Source: an uncultured beta proteobacterium
Lineage (GTDB): Bacteria; Pseudomonadota; Gammaproteobacteria; Burkholderiales; SG8-41
Reading direction: 5' to 3'
Assembly (NCBI GenBank): GCA_903893565.1
Contig: CAITMU010000084.1
Span: 1-32,884, forward strand
DNA length: 32,884 bases
How positions within the stretch are numbered: the stretch's first letter is position 1; each line of letters starts with the position of its first letter. A program made the translations under genes and the position numbers. Shown in pieces: positions 1 through 10,202 of the stretch. A model generated the notes under the pieces. It was not told the origin of the DNA. It was given only the letters and a program-made list of their open reading frames with translations, and searched no databases.

Positions 1-3000
1 GGGTAGCCGCACTGGGGGTTACGGTATAGGTACCCGCCTGCGCAATACCGCTCGCGGTCACACCGGTGCCACTAGCCGTTTGGGTCACACTACCTACAGC
101 ATCAGAACCGATTAATCCACTGGTTGCATAAGTCGTATTAGTCACTAAATTGGCATAAGTCGTCGACCCGTCAAAAGTCAAAGCAGGAGCCGTATCTGTC
201 AGCGTTACCGCTTTCGCACTTAAGGTGATGGTATTGGCCGTCGTCCCAGTTCCACTGGTTCGCACTCCATTCGTGATCGAATAATTACTAAGAGTTGCCG
301 TTCCCACCACTCCAGTTTCTGAAACCACATAATTTGTGCTGTTATTGGCTACATTAATAGCGTTAACCGTCACGCTACTAAAACCTGTCAGCGTTTCACT
401 ATTTTTTAATCCATAAGCCGTGACACTGGGAGACGTAATTGTCGTACTGCCACTATACGTTCCAGTCACCACAATTCCTAACGGCGCCTTATTAACAGTA
501 ACGCTCACACTAGGATTTGAGGCGCTAAGATAGTAACTGGTATTACCGAGGGTGATACCCCCGTTGTACGTCAGTTGATAAGTACTGGCACTGGACGTAG
601 CGCTAATTTGGTTGAGAAACGAAATTGTGCCAAATCCAGGACTTCCCGCGCTACTGCCTGAGGTTCCACCAGAACTTTGGGTAAAAAGTCCATAATACAG
701 CGTCCCTGTGGTTGAACCTGCCGAAGTGGCAAAAGTATAAATAGGGGTTGTGCCATAAACAATGCTTTGATTAGGGTAAAGATAAGTATAAAGAGTGGTG
801 ACCGATGTATTGCTTCGATAAATAACGTTGTAACCTGCAGCACTCGGCGTCGAATAATAGCTAGGGCTTGAAGCATAATTGGTCGAATACTGAGTGTTAT
901 AAGGGTAAGTAATACTATAGGTACCCGCTGCAGCAACTCTTGTATTAAGACCAGTACTTAAACCAGGATTTCCGGAATATATATCCGCAATACCACCACT
1001 CCCCACAGAGAAACTCGGAGTGCCACTGATCACTACGTTGCCACCATATAAATAGTCTGCAGGATACAGTGTGCCTGCACTCAAAATAAGCGCCGGTGAT
1101 GTATTAACGTGTGCCGTACTGCTCGTCGCGACATTTTGCGAAATCGTTAAGTCACCCGTATAGGTATAGACCTTTATCTGCCCCGTCGAGGTAAGGCCGT
1201 TATATGTCACACCAGATAAGGTGACAGAGCCAATAGCCATAGCCCCGCCATTAAATAAACTGAGCCCTGCCAATCCTGTATTTGAAGCCACGGTAGAAAA
1301 GAAATTTTGACTATTGGTAGCAGTGATAGTGCCCGTGCCCACAAATGTCGCCCCGTAGCCATTCGCATTTACATAATTGGTAATTGCTAAATCCCCACTG
1401 CCCCCAAGAGAACTATCTGCAGACAAATCGATGAGACCTGCTGCCGTAGCACCCGTTGACGATGAGTTAGTCAAGGCCCCCGATGAACCGCCTCCAGACA
1501 AAGTGAAGTTATTCCCAACCGTTTTACCATTTAGATCAGCTTGACCACCATTCACCGTTACAGAACCCACGCCAAAGGGACTATTTTTTACATAGTTGGG
1601 TGTCGTAAAGGTTAGGGTTGAACTACCACCAGAGGTAGCAGCCGCAGATAATACAAAACCCGTATCTGAGACACTCACCACCGTTGTTCCAGTCGGAATA
1701 CCAGTGCCTGAAACAACTTGCCCGACCACGACGGCTGAATTATTAGTAGCAAAAGTCGCGGCTGTACTACTACTTGATAAAGTAATAGATTGCGTAAAAG
1801 AGTAACCTGAACTACTCAAACCTGCCTGTAAGATTCCGCCAAGGACTGAGGAACCTTGAGTGTAGGTATTGGCGCCAGACATAATCAACGTTCCGGTACC
1901 TGACTTCGTTAAGGCTAAATTGCCACTCACGGTTCCTACAATCTGACTGGATGTGGCTTGACTCGATGAAGAAGAATTTACGTTAACATCCAGAGCAGAC
2001 AAATTTGAGACGTTACCCGAAATCAGTAATTTTCCAACATTGGCGTTAACAGTCAAAGCGCCATACTTAGTGGCCGCTACACTAGCAATGACAATACCCG
2101 AACCACCGGCACCCCCATAACGAGAGGCATTTCCACCCCCGCCACCACCGCCGCCTCCGGTATTTGCCAATGCATCTATACCGTTAACTTGAGTCCCGTT
2201 GTTGTAAAAAATTGAGCCTGTTGTGCCATGCCCACCGTTGCCACCTCCGCCTAAGCCTCCCAAGCCGCCGTAACCATCACTACCGGCACCGCCACCGCCT
2301 CCGTAGTAAGTTTTAACGCCAGCTATAGAGTAAGCCACTCCATCCTCGCCATCAATGGAGTATCCAACCGTTCGAGTGGGACGATTGACTGTCAAATCAT
2401 AGGTCGTTGCGAGTCCAGCACTAGTACTGGCCAAAGCGCCACCACCACCCCCCCCATGGTTGTATAGCCCTGTCGTACCGTTTGCAATAGTAGAGGCATA
2501 CGGCAACCCACTACTGCCTAGATTATTGCTAGAGGAATAAATAGCCGAACCTGCTGACGTCGAGCCGTATCCTCCTCCTCCCCCCGATGCACCATCGATA
2601 CCATTGGTCGATGGGAAGCAGGTTCCACCACCCCCACCCCCATAAGCGGTTAAACTACCAAAAGTGGAATTAGTTCCATTGGTTCCCCGAGTTCCGACCG
2701 TACTGATTGTTCTTACTCCCCCAGAACCGACGGTAATACTGTAACTAGCGCTGGTTAAAGAAAAGCTACTACTATAAATGACCCCACCGGCTCCGCCGCC
2801 ACCTGCAGCATAAGCACTCCCGCCGGACCCACCACCGCCGACCACCAAAAGATTACCACTGGTCACATTAGTGGGTTTATAAAAGGTATAGGAAGAACCA
2901 TTCCAAGAAACGCCATTTGCATCTTGGGTCGAGGTCGCCAGAATTCTGATCGCATTAGTGGGGGAGTCGAAGCTGTAATAGCCACCTCCCAGAAATTGGT

Positions 3001-4439
3001 ATACGTCGTTAGAGCTGGATACCCCAGTGTAACTGGAGGTCACATTGCCAGTAATCGTCACATCGCCAGTAGTCGCCGTCAACACCGGGTTTGACGAAGT
3101 GAGCACCACATTACCCCCATAGGATTGATTCCCCGTGGTATTCATGTTGCCAGTAATGGAAACATTTCCGCTGGTCGTTAAGGCTGAGAGGGGTTGGGAG
3201 GTGCCCAGGTTGTCGCTAAATGACGTGGTGCCAGTTCCGGTAGTGGTTGTTAATGAAAAATTTTGCGCCGTATTGCTGTCTACCGTTGAAGCAAAAGAAA
3301 TATTACTATTGGTCGTCGTCAATGCGGTATTGGAAAGCAGGCTAACCGCACCGGTATACGTTTGGGCGCCAGAGGTTACAATGCTACCGGCTAAACTGGA
3401 TGTGCCAGAAATCGTTAGAGTTGAACTCCCCGTGGTGTTGGTAATGGAATTACCGCTACCCATGGTTAAAGAGCCTGCCGTCAGAGAAGTTTGCAAATCT
3501 AGGATTGAACTTCCCGACAAGGTGAGCGAATTGGAGGATGCTCCTAACGTTCCCGAACCACTCAACGTAAGGGTGCCTGCCGAGATCGTGGTTCCCCCCG
3601 AAAAAGTATTAGCAGCCGTCAAACTTAAAGCACCACTACCTTGCTTACTCAAGGCCATAGCACCCGCAATAATGCCACTAATGGTGCTCGTGCTAGAGCT
3701 ATTGGTAATGAGGGTTAGGCTACTGGGACTAGAGATTGCTCCAGAAGAAAATTCACCCGTGCCCGTGTTAATGATTAAACTCGTATTATATTGTGGCGCA
3801 ACGGCGATTAATCCCGAGGACCCAGCCCCACCCGTGGCAACAGCACTACCGTTTCCCGAAGAGCCACCACCGCCCCCCGATCCGTAACCCGTTGCGGAGG
3901 TCGCTGCCACAGAAGCACTACCCCCAGTACCTCCGATTGAACTACCTCCAACCCCCCCTGAGGCGGCTGAATTAGCCCCACCACCACCACCGGCTGCGTA
4001 AAAAACCGTGGAACCTGTCACCGACCAGTAACTTCCAGCTCCGCCCGTACCCGCCCTGGCCGTTCCAGATGAGCTCGCAGCGCCACCTCCTAGGGCACTA
4101 CCCCCGCCCCCTCCGCCCCCACTGGGGTAGCCAAGACCGGCGTCAGTGCCTTGCGTACCGTTGGACGTATCCACTGAATTGGCCGTAATCCCACCAAAAT
4201 TATTACCCGAACCCGATCCTGATCCACCACTAGAGCCACCGCTGAGTCCCGCTGTCGCCGTATTTCCACCCCCACCACCACCGGTAGCCGTATTATTAAA
4301 ACCAGTACTCGACGTTCCGTTAACACCCGGATTACCTGACGTTCCACCCGCTCCAGCCGCGCCAACGGTCAATTTGTAGGTGCTGGAAGAAGATAAAGTG
4401 GTAGTCGTAGCGATCAAGCCACCGGCCCCCCCCACCCCC
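1..4439 (-). CDS. TpsA-type giant adhesin, main body (continues from the 6392 start in a shifted frame; C-terminus beyond window)
   Basis: Reading the minus strand from the G-rich tract near 4433 to base 1, one frame stays open for over 1,400 codons, but it is offset by one base from the frame that starts at 6392. It encodes a Gly/Ser/Thr/Asn-rich passenger. In order there are long glycine blocks (about 4490-3850), a PATR-like autotransporter repeat (about 3640-3550), a second copy of the module preceding the first glycine block (about 3230-2800), more glycine blocks (about 2850-2100), a second PATR-like repeat (about 1905-1820) and MBG/YDG-like Ig-type repeats near 520-1. This fits a surface-exposed beta-helical adhesin exported by the adjacent TpsB. 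The gene is incomplete at the left edge, so any C-terminal anchor or toxin domain is unseen. Domain names are from recall of repeat patterns; the open frame is seen directly. Confidence 0.8.
2800..3230 (-). repeat. Duplicated adhesin module (second copy)
   Basis: The encoded segment runs from a 'PLSALTTSG' strand through 'NQSYGGNVVL', a tyrosine-rich 'GGYYSF' stretch and 'ILATSTQDANGVSW' to 'NLLVVGGGG'. It mirrors the same order of elements encoded at about 4430-4820 ('ALSALTTGG', 'AQSYGGNLVF', 'DGTYSLNAG', 'ITATSTADVLGVSY', 'NTLLIGGGG'). This looks like an internal duplication of roughly 400 bp that has diverged. Confidence 0.55.
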
Positions 4440-6392
4440 GCCTGAACCCGCACCACCACCACCACCGCCACCTATCAACAAAGTATTCACATTAGCTTGG
4501 CTAAAGCTTGGCGTCCATGAGAATGCGCCCAACGAGTAACTGACCCCTAACACATCCGCAGTGGAGGTCGCCGTGATCGACGAACCCGCATTAAGACTAT
4601 AGGTGCCGTCAGTAAAAAATCGATAGATGGGCTGCGTCGAAATACTACCGGTGATCGTAATGCCTCCACTACTACTGACTAACGACGCACTCGAGGAACC
4701 GAAAACCAAATTTCCGCCATAGCTTTGTGCGCCACTGGTAGTCACACCACCCAACAAAGACACTGGGCCCGTGCCTCCGGTTGTCAGAGCACTCAGGGCA
4801 AAAGAACTACCCACGTTGCCATTAAAAATAACATTACCCGTGCCCTGTTGAACGGTCAAACTACTGCCACCCGCACTCGCAGCATCCACTGTGCTACCCA
4901 AATAAACCAAAGAATTGACGGTGGTTAAAATGGGGTTATTATTTACCACCACCGGGCCGATATAATTTTGTGCACCCAATGTGCTCACATTGGCGTTTAG
5001 ATAAATGGTTCCAGCTGCTGTCAAGCTAAATGAACCCGTCCCGGTTGCCGTAATGGGAGAGGCAATCGTAATGTCTCCAAGTCCAGAAGCAGTCGTAGGG
5101 CAAGTAATCGTACACGTGTACGTTGTAGCCGTGGTCACAATACTCACGTTGGTATTGGCGTTGAGTGCAGTAGCGATATTGCTGGCCGTGGTTGAATTCA
5201 CCGTGACGTCGGTCGGGTCAAGCAACCAAGATCCAGGCAATCCACTCAAACCCGAGGTCATCACTTTCAAGTTGGGGTATAGACTTAAGTGGTTTGCCGA
5301 TGTCTCAATAAACCCTCCCAGACCACCAAAGTCGCCTCCTTTTGCACTTAATACACCACCGACTTCAGTGACGCTGGCTGGATTACTAAGATCAGCCAAT
5401 AGGGTAATTTGACCGCCCGCCCCAGAAGACGAAGGGGCGGCATCTGCCAAGACCGTTCCAGATTGAATGACTTTGTCACTCGCAGTCAACCGAATCACGC
5501 CGCCTTGATCGACAATACCCGAGGCGTCAACAATACCGGTATTGCGTACGACACCACCCAAGAGTGAACTGGCCGCTTGCGCGGTCATCACGATGACGCC
5601 ACCCGGGGCTCGTATCGCTTGAGAGTTTTCCACCAAAGCGGCCAAGGTGGAAGGAGTCACTAGAACGCTTTGCAGTAATCCGGAGTTAGAATTAAACTGG
5701 ATTTGGTAATTTTCACCTGAGGCCAACACGACCGTACCTGTGATCTGTGCTGCGATAACTCCTCGATTACTCACGGTGGGGCCCAGCAAGGCGGCATACC
5801 CACCCATCATGTTGGCCGTGATATTGCCCTCGTTGACAATTGACCCCGTGGCTCCATTTCGGGTAAAGAGATAATTACCCGCTAAAAAATCTTTATCTTG
5901 AATGCTATTCGTGGTCGCTAATAATCCGCCCACTGAAACGCTGGAAGTAGGTGAAAAATAAATCCCATTGGGGTTCGTAAAAAATACTTGTCCCGTAGCA
6001 TTCATGCGCCCGTAAATTTGGCTCGGGTTACTATCTAATACTCGGTTCAAAACAACGCTAGACGAAGAGGGTTGGTTAAAATTAACGGTGGCTTGGGAGC
6101 CTACATTGAAAGTATTCCAATTAATAATGGCCTGATTAGTGGATTGATTCACGTTCAGAGTCGCGGCATTCGCAGAATTACTTTGCGCAAAGCCAACCGA
6201 CCCGGCTGTCACCTGAGCGCCCGTAGGCAGTTGTTTAGACGACGGGACGACTACATTAGCAGGAGGTGCCGCCAATGTGGTGTTGTACATCCCCAAAGCA
6301 CAATTGGTAGCGACGATGAGATAGCGCAAATACGTATTGGGCGTTCGTCTCCAATTACGGGGCTTGTTATGATTTTTGAATGGACTACTCAC
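4332..6392 (-). CDS. TpsA-type filamentous haemagglutinin adhesin, N-terminal part with TPS secretion domain (frame broken near 4433)
   Basis: This is the N-terminal 686 codons of the exported partner of a two-partner secretion system. The start is GTG at 6392: an in-frame TAA lies three codons upstream and no better start is near, so translation is probably coupled to the TpsB gene that ends 17 bp before. Residues 1-42 form an extended signal peptide (basic N-terminus, hydrophobic segment, Ala-rich cleavage region). Residues about 55-330 are the haemagglutination-activity/TPS domain, with the diagnostic NPNGI motif at 140-144. The rest is Ser/Thr/Gly-rich repeats and an unusual closely spaced Cys pair around residue 430. 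The last ~30 residues after the glycine block are out of frame, basic and aromatic, unlike everything before. The true protein continues in the other frame if one base of the G8 tract at 4426-4433 is removed. Confidence 0.88.
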   Translation of the reverse strand: MSSPFKNHNKPRNWRRTPNTYLRYLIVATNCALGMYNTTLAAPPANVVVPSSKQLPTGAQVTAGSVGFAQSNSANAATLNVNQSTNQAIINWNTFNVGSQATVNFNQPSSSSVVLNRVLDSNPSQIYGRMNATGQVFFTNPNGIYFSPTSSVSVGGLLATTNSIQDKDFLAGNYLFTRNGATGSIVNEGNITANMMGGYAALLGPTVSNRGVIAAQITGTVVLASGENYQIQFNSNSGLLQSVLVTPSTLAALVENSQAIRAPGGVIVMTAQAASSLLGGVVRNTGIVDASGIVDQGGVIRLTASDKVIQSGTVLADAAPSSSGAGGQITLLADLSNPASVTEVGGVLSAKGGDFGGLGGFIETSANHLSLYPNLKVMTSGLSGLPGSWLLDPTDVTVNSTTASNIATALNANTNVSIVTTATTYTCTITCPTTASGLGDITIASPITATGTGSFSLTAAGTIYLNANVSTLGAQNYIGPVVVNNNPILTTVNSLVYLGSTVDAASAGGSSLTVQQGTGNVIFNGNVGSSFALSALTTGGTGPVSLLGGVTTSGAQSYGGNLVFGSSSASLVSSSGGITITGSISTQPIYRFFTDGTYSLNAGSSITATSTADVLGVSYSLGAFSWTPSFSQANVNTLLIGGGGGGGAGSGGGGGGRWLDRYDYHFIFFQHLQIDRWRGWSGWNVR
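4426..4433 (-). repeat. G8 homopolymer at the adhesin frameshift
   Basis: Eight consecutive C on the plus strand (G on the coding strand) lie inside a glycine-rich segment. Upstream of the tract the adhesin reads in one frame; downstream the adhesin-like frame is shifted by one base. Seven or ten G would join the two. Homopolymers like this mutate by slipped-strand mispairing and are also a common site of sequencing indels, so this may be a phase-variation switch or an artefact. Confidence 0.75.
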
Positions 6393-6409
6393 CTTCGTTT
6401 ACCCAAAAA

Positions 6410-8098
6410 TCAAAAAGCATAAGAAGCCGATAGCCACACACGATGTAGCTTTAAAGTACCGTCCTGATCAGAGCCGGTGATGCCTGGATTGGGGTTACTT
6501 CCCATCCGCCGAGACCAGGTCGCTTTTATGGTACTGCCTTTGGTAGTTTGCCAAGTTAAAGCCGTTCCATAACCTTTCAAAGAAAACTCATTGGGGCTTG
6601 CAGAGCCGGTAAAGTTATTGTTTTGGTAAACAATCACACGACCCCAATCAAAAAAACCGGCCCACGCAAAGCCATTACCTAATTGCGAACGCAATTCTGT
6701 GTTAACCATCAGTCCCTGAGAACCACGCCCTTCATTGCTCGGGTAAGCTCGCACCCCGGTATAGCCCCCGAGATAGAAACATTCCGAAGAATCCAGGTTA
6801 CGTTCGGTCCACTGCCCACTGACATTGGCGTAAAAAGACCAATCAGAGCTCAACTTCTGTTGTCGACTCATCGAGTAACGAACCTTGCTGTAATGACCTT
6901 GAGTTTTAGATGTCAATGCATCACTTTGTTGATTGTTCGATCCGCTTAAATCAACATCTCCCATAGTCCAAGTGAGTGAAGCCATATTGGCCCCTCCCCC
7001 TCCCACCTCATCGAATAAGTTTCCGTTTAAACCCAATGAAACAGAATGGATCACATAGTCTGAGGTGGTCGACAGGTTGGTTTGGTTGAAATAGTATTTA
7101 TTATCAAGATTAAGGCTTAGGTTGAGATTTTTAGGACGTGATCTGATGATCGGCAATGTTGCTGAAATTCCAATCGTTTTGGCAGTGCCATTAGCACCTA
7201 AGCTTGAATAGTCAGCACCGATCAGTTTGTAGTTCAAAACAGAGGTATTCAAACCAACCCGTAAACCACTAAAGCCAATAGGAAATGTTTCTTCAATTCT
7301 TAGGTAACGGTTTCCCTCAGAAACCATTGTATTAAAGCTTAACAAATCGCCAATTCTAGACGGGCTATTTAAATTTAATGAACCATTAGCCCGATTAAAC
7401 CCCGTTTGAATGGAACCTTGATTATCAACAGACGCATTACCTGCGATAAACGGCTCATCGACAAGTTTCAACACAAGGTTGGTTAAGCCTTCCTGCGAAC
7501 CTTGATCCAAATCCCCCGACACGTGAACACCAGCAATATCATCAGCCAAAAGCATTGCACGATCCAACTCAAACATATTGACCGGTTTTCCAGCCTCCTG
7601 ATGTGCTTTGAAAATACCCAGAAATTGTTTATCACTAATGCGTTTTGCATGATCCCCTATGATCACCACTTCACCAAAATGCGCTTCAATAACAATGATC
7701 TTCACTTTGTTATCAATAATATCTTGGGGGGGGATGACGGCTTTGGCCACTCTACCAACGGCTTCATAAGCCTCAGTGACCAACGCTGAACAAGCTTTCA
7801 ATCGCTCAAAATCAACTGGCTTACCGATACAAGGCAGAAGAGCAGCAGATAATTGTTCGCTACTTAACAACGTATTTCCCTCGAACAAAAATTCCCGAAC
7901 AATAAAGGACTTACCGGATAGGGGTTTTTCGGGGGATGCTCCTTTTTCTTTTTCAGATGGAAAAAGATTAGGCATGACAGATTGACGCTCGCGTTCCATT
8001 TGCTGCTGCAAAGATCCAGCATCTGGCGCCGCGTATGAGACATGCCAAAGAGAAACGCCGCAACAGAAAAAAATTAATTTAAAATAGTTTCGCAACAT
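6410..8098 (-). CDS. TpsB outer-membrane transporter of two-partner secretion (ShlB/FhaC/HecB family)
   Basis: This 562-residue Omp85-superfamily pore recognises the TPS domain of its partner in the periplasm and moves it across the outer membrane. Residues 1-24 are a signal peptide (hydrophobic core, Ala-Ala before the mature start). A short Gln-rich N-terminal segment follows, then a POTRA_2-type domain at about 62-135 (FIVREFLFEGN onward, with the two cysteines usual in this domain), a second POTRA region to about 210, and a 16-strand barrel to the terminal SASYAF, whose final Phe is typical of outer-membrane proteins. The barrel contains GYTGVRAYPSNEGRG, the counterpart of the VRGY signature, here VRAY. 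It lies directly upstream of the adhesin gene in the same operon. The start ATG at 8098 follows a weak AGG-type ribosome site. Family length and architecture are normal. Confidence 0.93.
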   Translation of the reverse strand: MLRNYFKLIFFCCGVSLWHVSYAAPDAGSLQQQMERERQSVMPNLFPSEKEKGASPEKPLSGKSFIVREFLFEGNTLLSSEQLSAALLPCIGKPVDFERLKACSALVTEAYEAVGRVAKAVIPPQDIIDNKVKIIVIEAHFGEVVIIGDHAKRISDKQFLGIFKAHQEAGKPVNMFELDRAMLLADDIAGVHVSGDLDQGSQEGLTNLVLKLVDEPFIAGNASVDNQGSIQTGFNRANGSLNLNSPSRIGDLLSFNTMVSEGNRYLRIEETFPIGFSGLRVGLNTSVLNYKLIGADYSSLGANGTAKTIGISATLPIIRSRPKNLNLSLNLDNKYYFNQTNLSTTSDYVIHSVSLGLNGNLFDEVGGGGANMASLTWTMGDVDLSGSNNQQSDALTSKTQGHYSKVRYSMSRQQKLSSDWSFYANVSGQWTERNLDSSECFYLGGYTGVRAYPSNEGRGSQGLMVNTELRSQLGNGFAWAGFFDWGRVIVYQNNNFTGSASPNEFSLKGYGTALTWQTTKGSTIKATWSRRMGSNPNPGITGSDQDGTLKLHRVWLSASYAF

Positions 8099-8963
8099 GA
8101 ACTAAACCTAAATTTTTTGACGCTGACTATTTATTGAACAATTCATCATAGGTAATAAGCGTTATTAAAATCTTGAATAGATAAAAAATTTAGCGTCGAA
8201 TGAAATATTACAAAGGAAATAATATTTATATTAATTAATATCTTATAACTTAAATCAATCAATCAATATATAAAAATCAGTTGAAAAAAATTCATCTATA
8301 TGTTTAGTTAAATTAACTTAAAAAGTTACAGAGCCATTGGCCCGCGAGGGCTTATAAAATTAATCGTAGCAATGCATGAGCATTTAAGTTGATTCCAGTT
8401 TTATCATGCGTCATTTGAACTTTTTACGTATTTTTAACTAGTAAAATTTACCAACTCAAGTCTTTCTCTCAAACATTCATCATACAAAATTCATACAAAA
8501 ATTAAGAAATGCACACTTTTAGTGCAAATAAAATCTCAAAGCCTAGGCAATTGAACTAAACAATTATTCATTGCCTCAAACATGAGCGCTTCGCTAAAAG
8601 TCATCCATAGATCACTCAAGCAAAGAAACCCAATATTCCAAACCACTGTCCAAAAAAAGTAGTCCTTTTTTAAGCAATGGATCGAACATGATTTGACAAC
8701 CCAACCCAATCCACTTCACTCCAAAGAGGCGATGACGCAGGTAGGAAGCTACTCTGGCATTCGGGAAGGACTCGATAGGGGGGCAGTTCTTCTTTCATGA
8801 ATGCCGTTTGAGATCCCCTAATCTACGCCATCTTAATTTGGGGGAGGGTCGGCACAAGAGGCTCTAAAAGCCTCTATCACTCGACTGAATAAATATGTTT
8901 CTCAGCTAAAATAAACCGTCATTACCCCCAACAAAAATCAATGGACACATTAAAAGAGCATCG
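8099..8963. other. Long intergenic region upstream of the two-partner secretion operon
   Basis: About 865 bp without a recognisable gene. 8101-8530 is strikingly AT-rich compared with its flanks, as often seen at promoters silenced by H-NS-like proteins, and must hold the tpsBA promoter. 8690-8900 is closer to average composition and contains a short perfect hairpin (8857-8875, arms AGAGGC/GCCTCT). I could not identify a protein fragment or a known RNA in it. Confidence 0.5.
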
Positions 8964-8983
8964 CTTAAAAACCCCTAGGGGTT
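8964..8983 (-). terminator. Rho-independent terminator after the parvulin gene
   Basis: The 14-bp palindrome AACCCCTAGGGGTT (8970-8983) starts within the stop codon of the minus-strand gene. On the minus strand it is followed by a short T run (GGGGTTTTTAAG). The hairpin plus U-rich tail fits a compact intrinsic terminator. Confidence 0.55.
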
Positions 8984-9785
8984 ATTTCACAATAGCCGTA
9001 TCAGACAATTTCTTGAGCAATGCGGCACGTCGATTTTGAACCACTGCCGATTGCACTAAGGATTTACTTTCTTCAAATCCAGGAATGGGATACGGGCGTT
9101 TTGCTAACAACTTAACGATATACCAAAGTTTTCCAACTTGAATCGGCGCAACAGATAAAACGCCAGGGGCAAGATTAACAACAACGTTGGAAATCGCAGG
9201 CGTCATCTGATCGGCCAAAAACCAACCCGCCTCCCCTCCTCGATCCTTACTCGGATCAATCGACAAGGTCTTAGCGAGCTCCTCAAACGCTTTGCCAGAA
9301 CGAAGGCTCACCAACACTTCTTTAGCCTCTGACTCAGCATTGACAACAATGGTTGAAATCTGAAACTGCTGAAGTTCTGTAGCACTTAAAGCCTTCACCT
9401 GACGGTCATATTCTGCTTTAAGTTCTACATCAGTAATGGGCTTTTTACTCAACTCGTCATTTAATACCAATTCGTTATAAAGATTATGTTTCAAACCTAA
9501 CAACGCATCGAGGGAAGTTTGTAGTTTATCCAAACCTCGTTTTTGTGCTTCCTGAGCCATCAATTCACGCCCTATCAACTCCTTTTTAATGGTCGATCGC
9601 AATTCAGCCGTGTCATTTTGTCCCTGTGCTACGTTCGCTTTGACTATATTTTCTAATAATCGAGCATCAATCGAAACCCCGTTCACCACAGCCAATGGCG
9701 CATCAACTGCTTCGCTTAAGCCGATCGATCCAACACACAAACAAAGAGCCAATATATTCGGCCATACTTTCAAATAAAACTTCAT
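8982..9785 (-). CDS. Periplasmic peptidyl-prolyl isomerase / chaperone, parvulin (PpiC/SurA-like) type
   Basis: A 267-residue exported foldase. Residues 1-26 are a signal peptide. A helical SurA-N-like region (about 30-120) containing ALAVVNGVSID-like and LIGRELMAQEA motifs is followed by a single parvulin domain at about 135-235, with the family hallmarks AFEELAKTLSIDPSK and GGEAGWF. A basic helical tail ends the protein. It should act in the periplasm on unfolded secreted or outer-membrane proteins. The start at 9785 has a good site (GGAG, about 6 nt upstream). It is transcribed in the same direction as the TPS operon but 880 bp away, behind its own terminator. Parvulin-type chaperones such as Par27 of Bordetella bind filamentous haemagglutinin in transit, so a role for this protein with the neighbouring adhesin is a reasonable inference. 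A general PpiC role is equally possible. Confidence 0.87.
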   Translation of the reverse strand: MKFYLKVWPNILALCLCVGSIGLSEAVDAPLAVVNGVSIDARLLENIVKANVAQGQNDTAELRSTIKKELIGRELMAQEAQKRGLDKLQTSLDALLGLKHNLYNELVLNDELSKKPITDVELKAEYDRQVKALSATELQQFQISTIVVNAESEAKEVLVSLRSGKAFEELAKTLSIDPSKDRGGEAGWFLADQMTPAISNVVVNLAPGVLSVAPIQVGKLWYIVKLLAKRPYPIPGFEESKSLVQSAVVQNRRAALLKKLSDTAIVK

Positions 9786-9832
9786 TCATAACTCCAAATA
9801 ATAAAAAGAAAAACCTCTTTGCAATTAAAGAG

Positions 9833-9857
9833 CAATACTCATTTTTTTTGAGTATTG
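9833..9857. repeat. Perfect 8-bp inverted repeat upstream of the parvulin gene
   Basis: CAATACTC and GAGTATTG flank a 9-base AT loop in the spacer between the divergent parvulin and selenoprotein genes, about 50 bp before the parvulin start. It could be an operator or the base of a leader hairpin. No regulator is identified. Confidence 0.4.
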
Positions 9858-10202
9858 TTAATAAATGTATTGTAAAGTATTTAAATAAAATTTCAATCGA
9901 CAGCACCCTCCCTGGTCTTAATAAAACCAAACATTCATCTGCACCGAAAAAAATCATCCATTCAATGGATATATCCTCACCCATCATTTCGATGAAAGGG
10001 AGAACAAAGTCTACGAAGTTTAATCAAGGCTTAAATATGTCTGACCAAATCAAAAAAATGAATTTACCTATAGCCATGTAGATTCATCTGCAGAAAAAAT
10101 TCTAGCTCCACGTTAACAACCCTGCATTAGAGCACTAGCAAAAGCGACCTCTTGCTATGCGTGCCACAAGAATATCGATAAAATGCGCTATTCTTATGAA
10201 GA
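9858..10202. other. Divergent intergenic region, parvulin / UGSC selenoprotein
   Basis: AT-rich spacer between two divergent genes. Short readable frames exist (for example about 9990-10080) but have no ribosome site or recognisable content. A -10-like TAAAAT sits at 10179-10184, about 18 bp before the selenoprotein start, but no well-spaced -35 is evident. Confidence 0.35.

Noticed and set aside
571..936. 121-codon minus-strand frame
   Set aside because: It is a shifted reading of the adhesin, whose own frame is open throughout this stretch.
3135..3887. 250-codon open frame on the plus strand
   Set aside because: It is antisense to the adhesin; its Val/Pro/Leu-rich product is the mirror of Ser/Thr/Gly repeat codons and it has no domain.
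9695..10081. 128-codon plus-strand frame in the parvulin upstream region
   Set aside because: It starts inside the parvulin gene on the other strand and continues through AT-rich spacer; low-complexity composition and no ribosome site.
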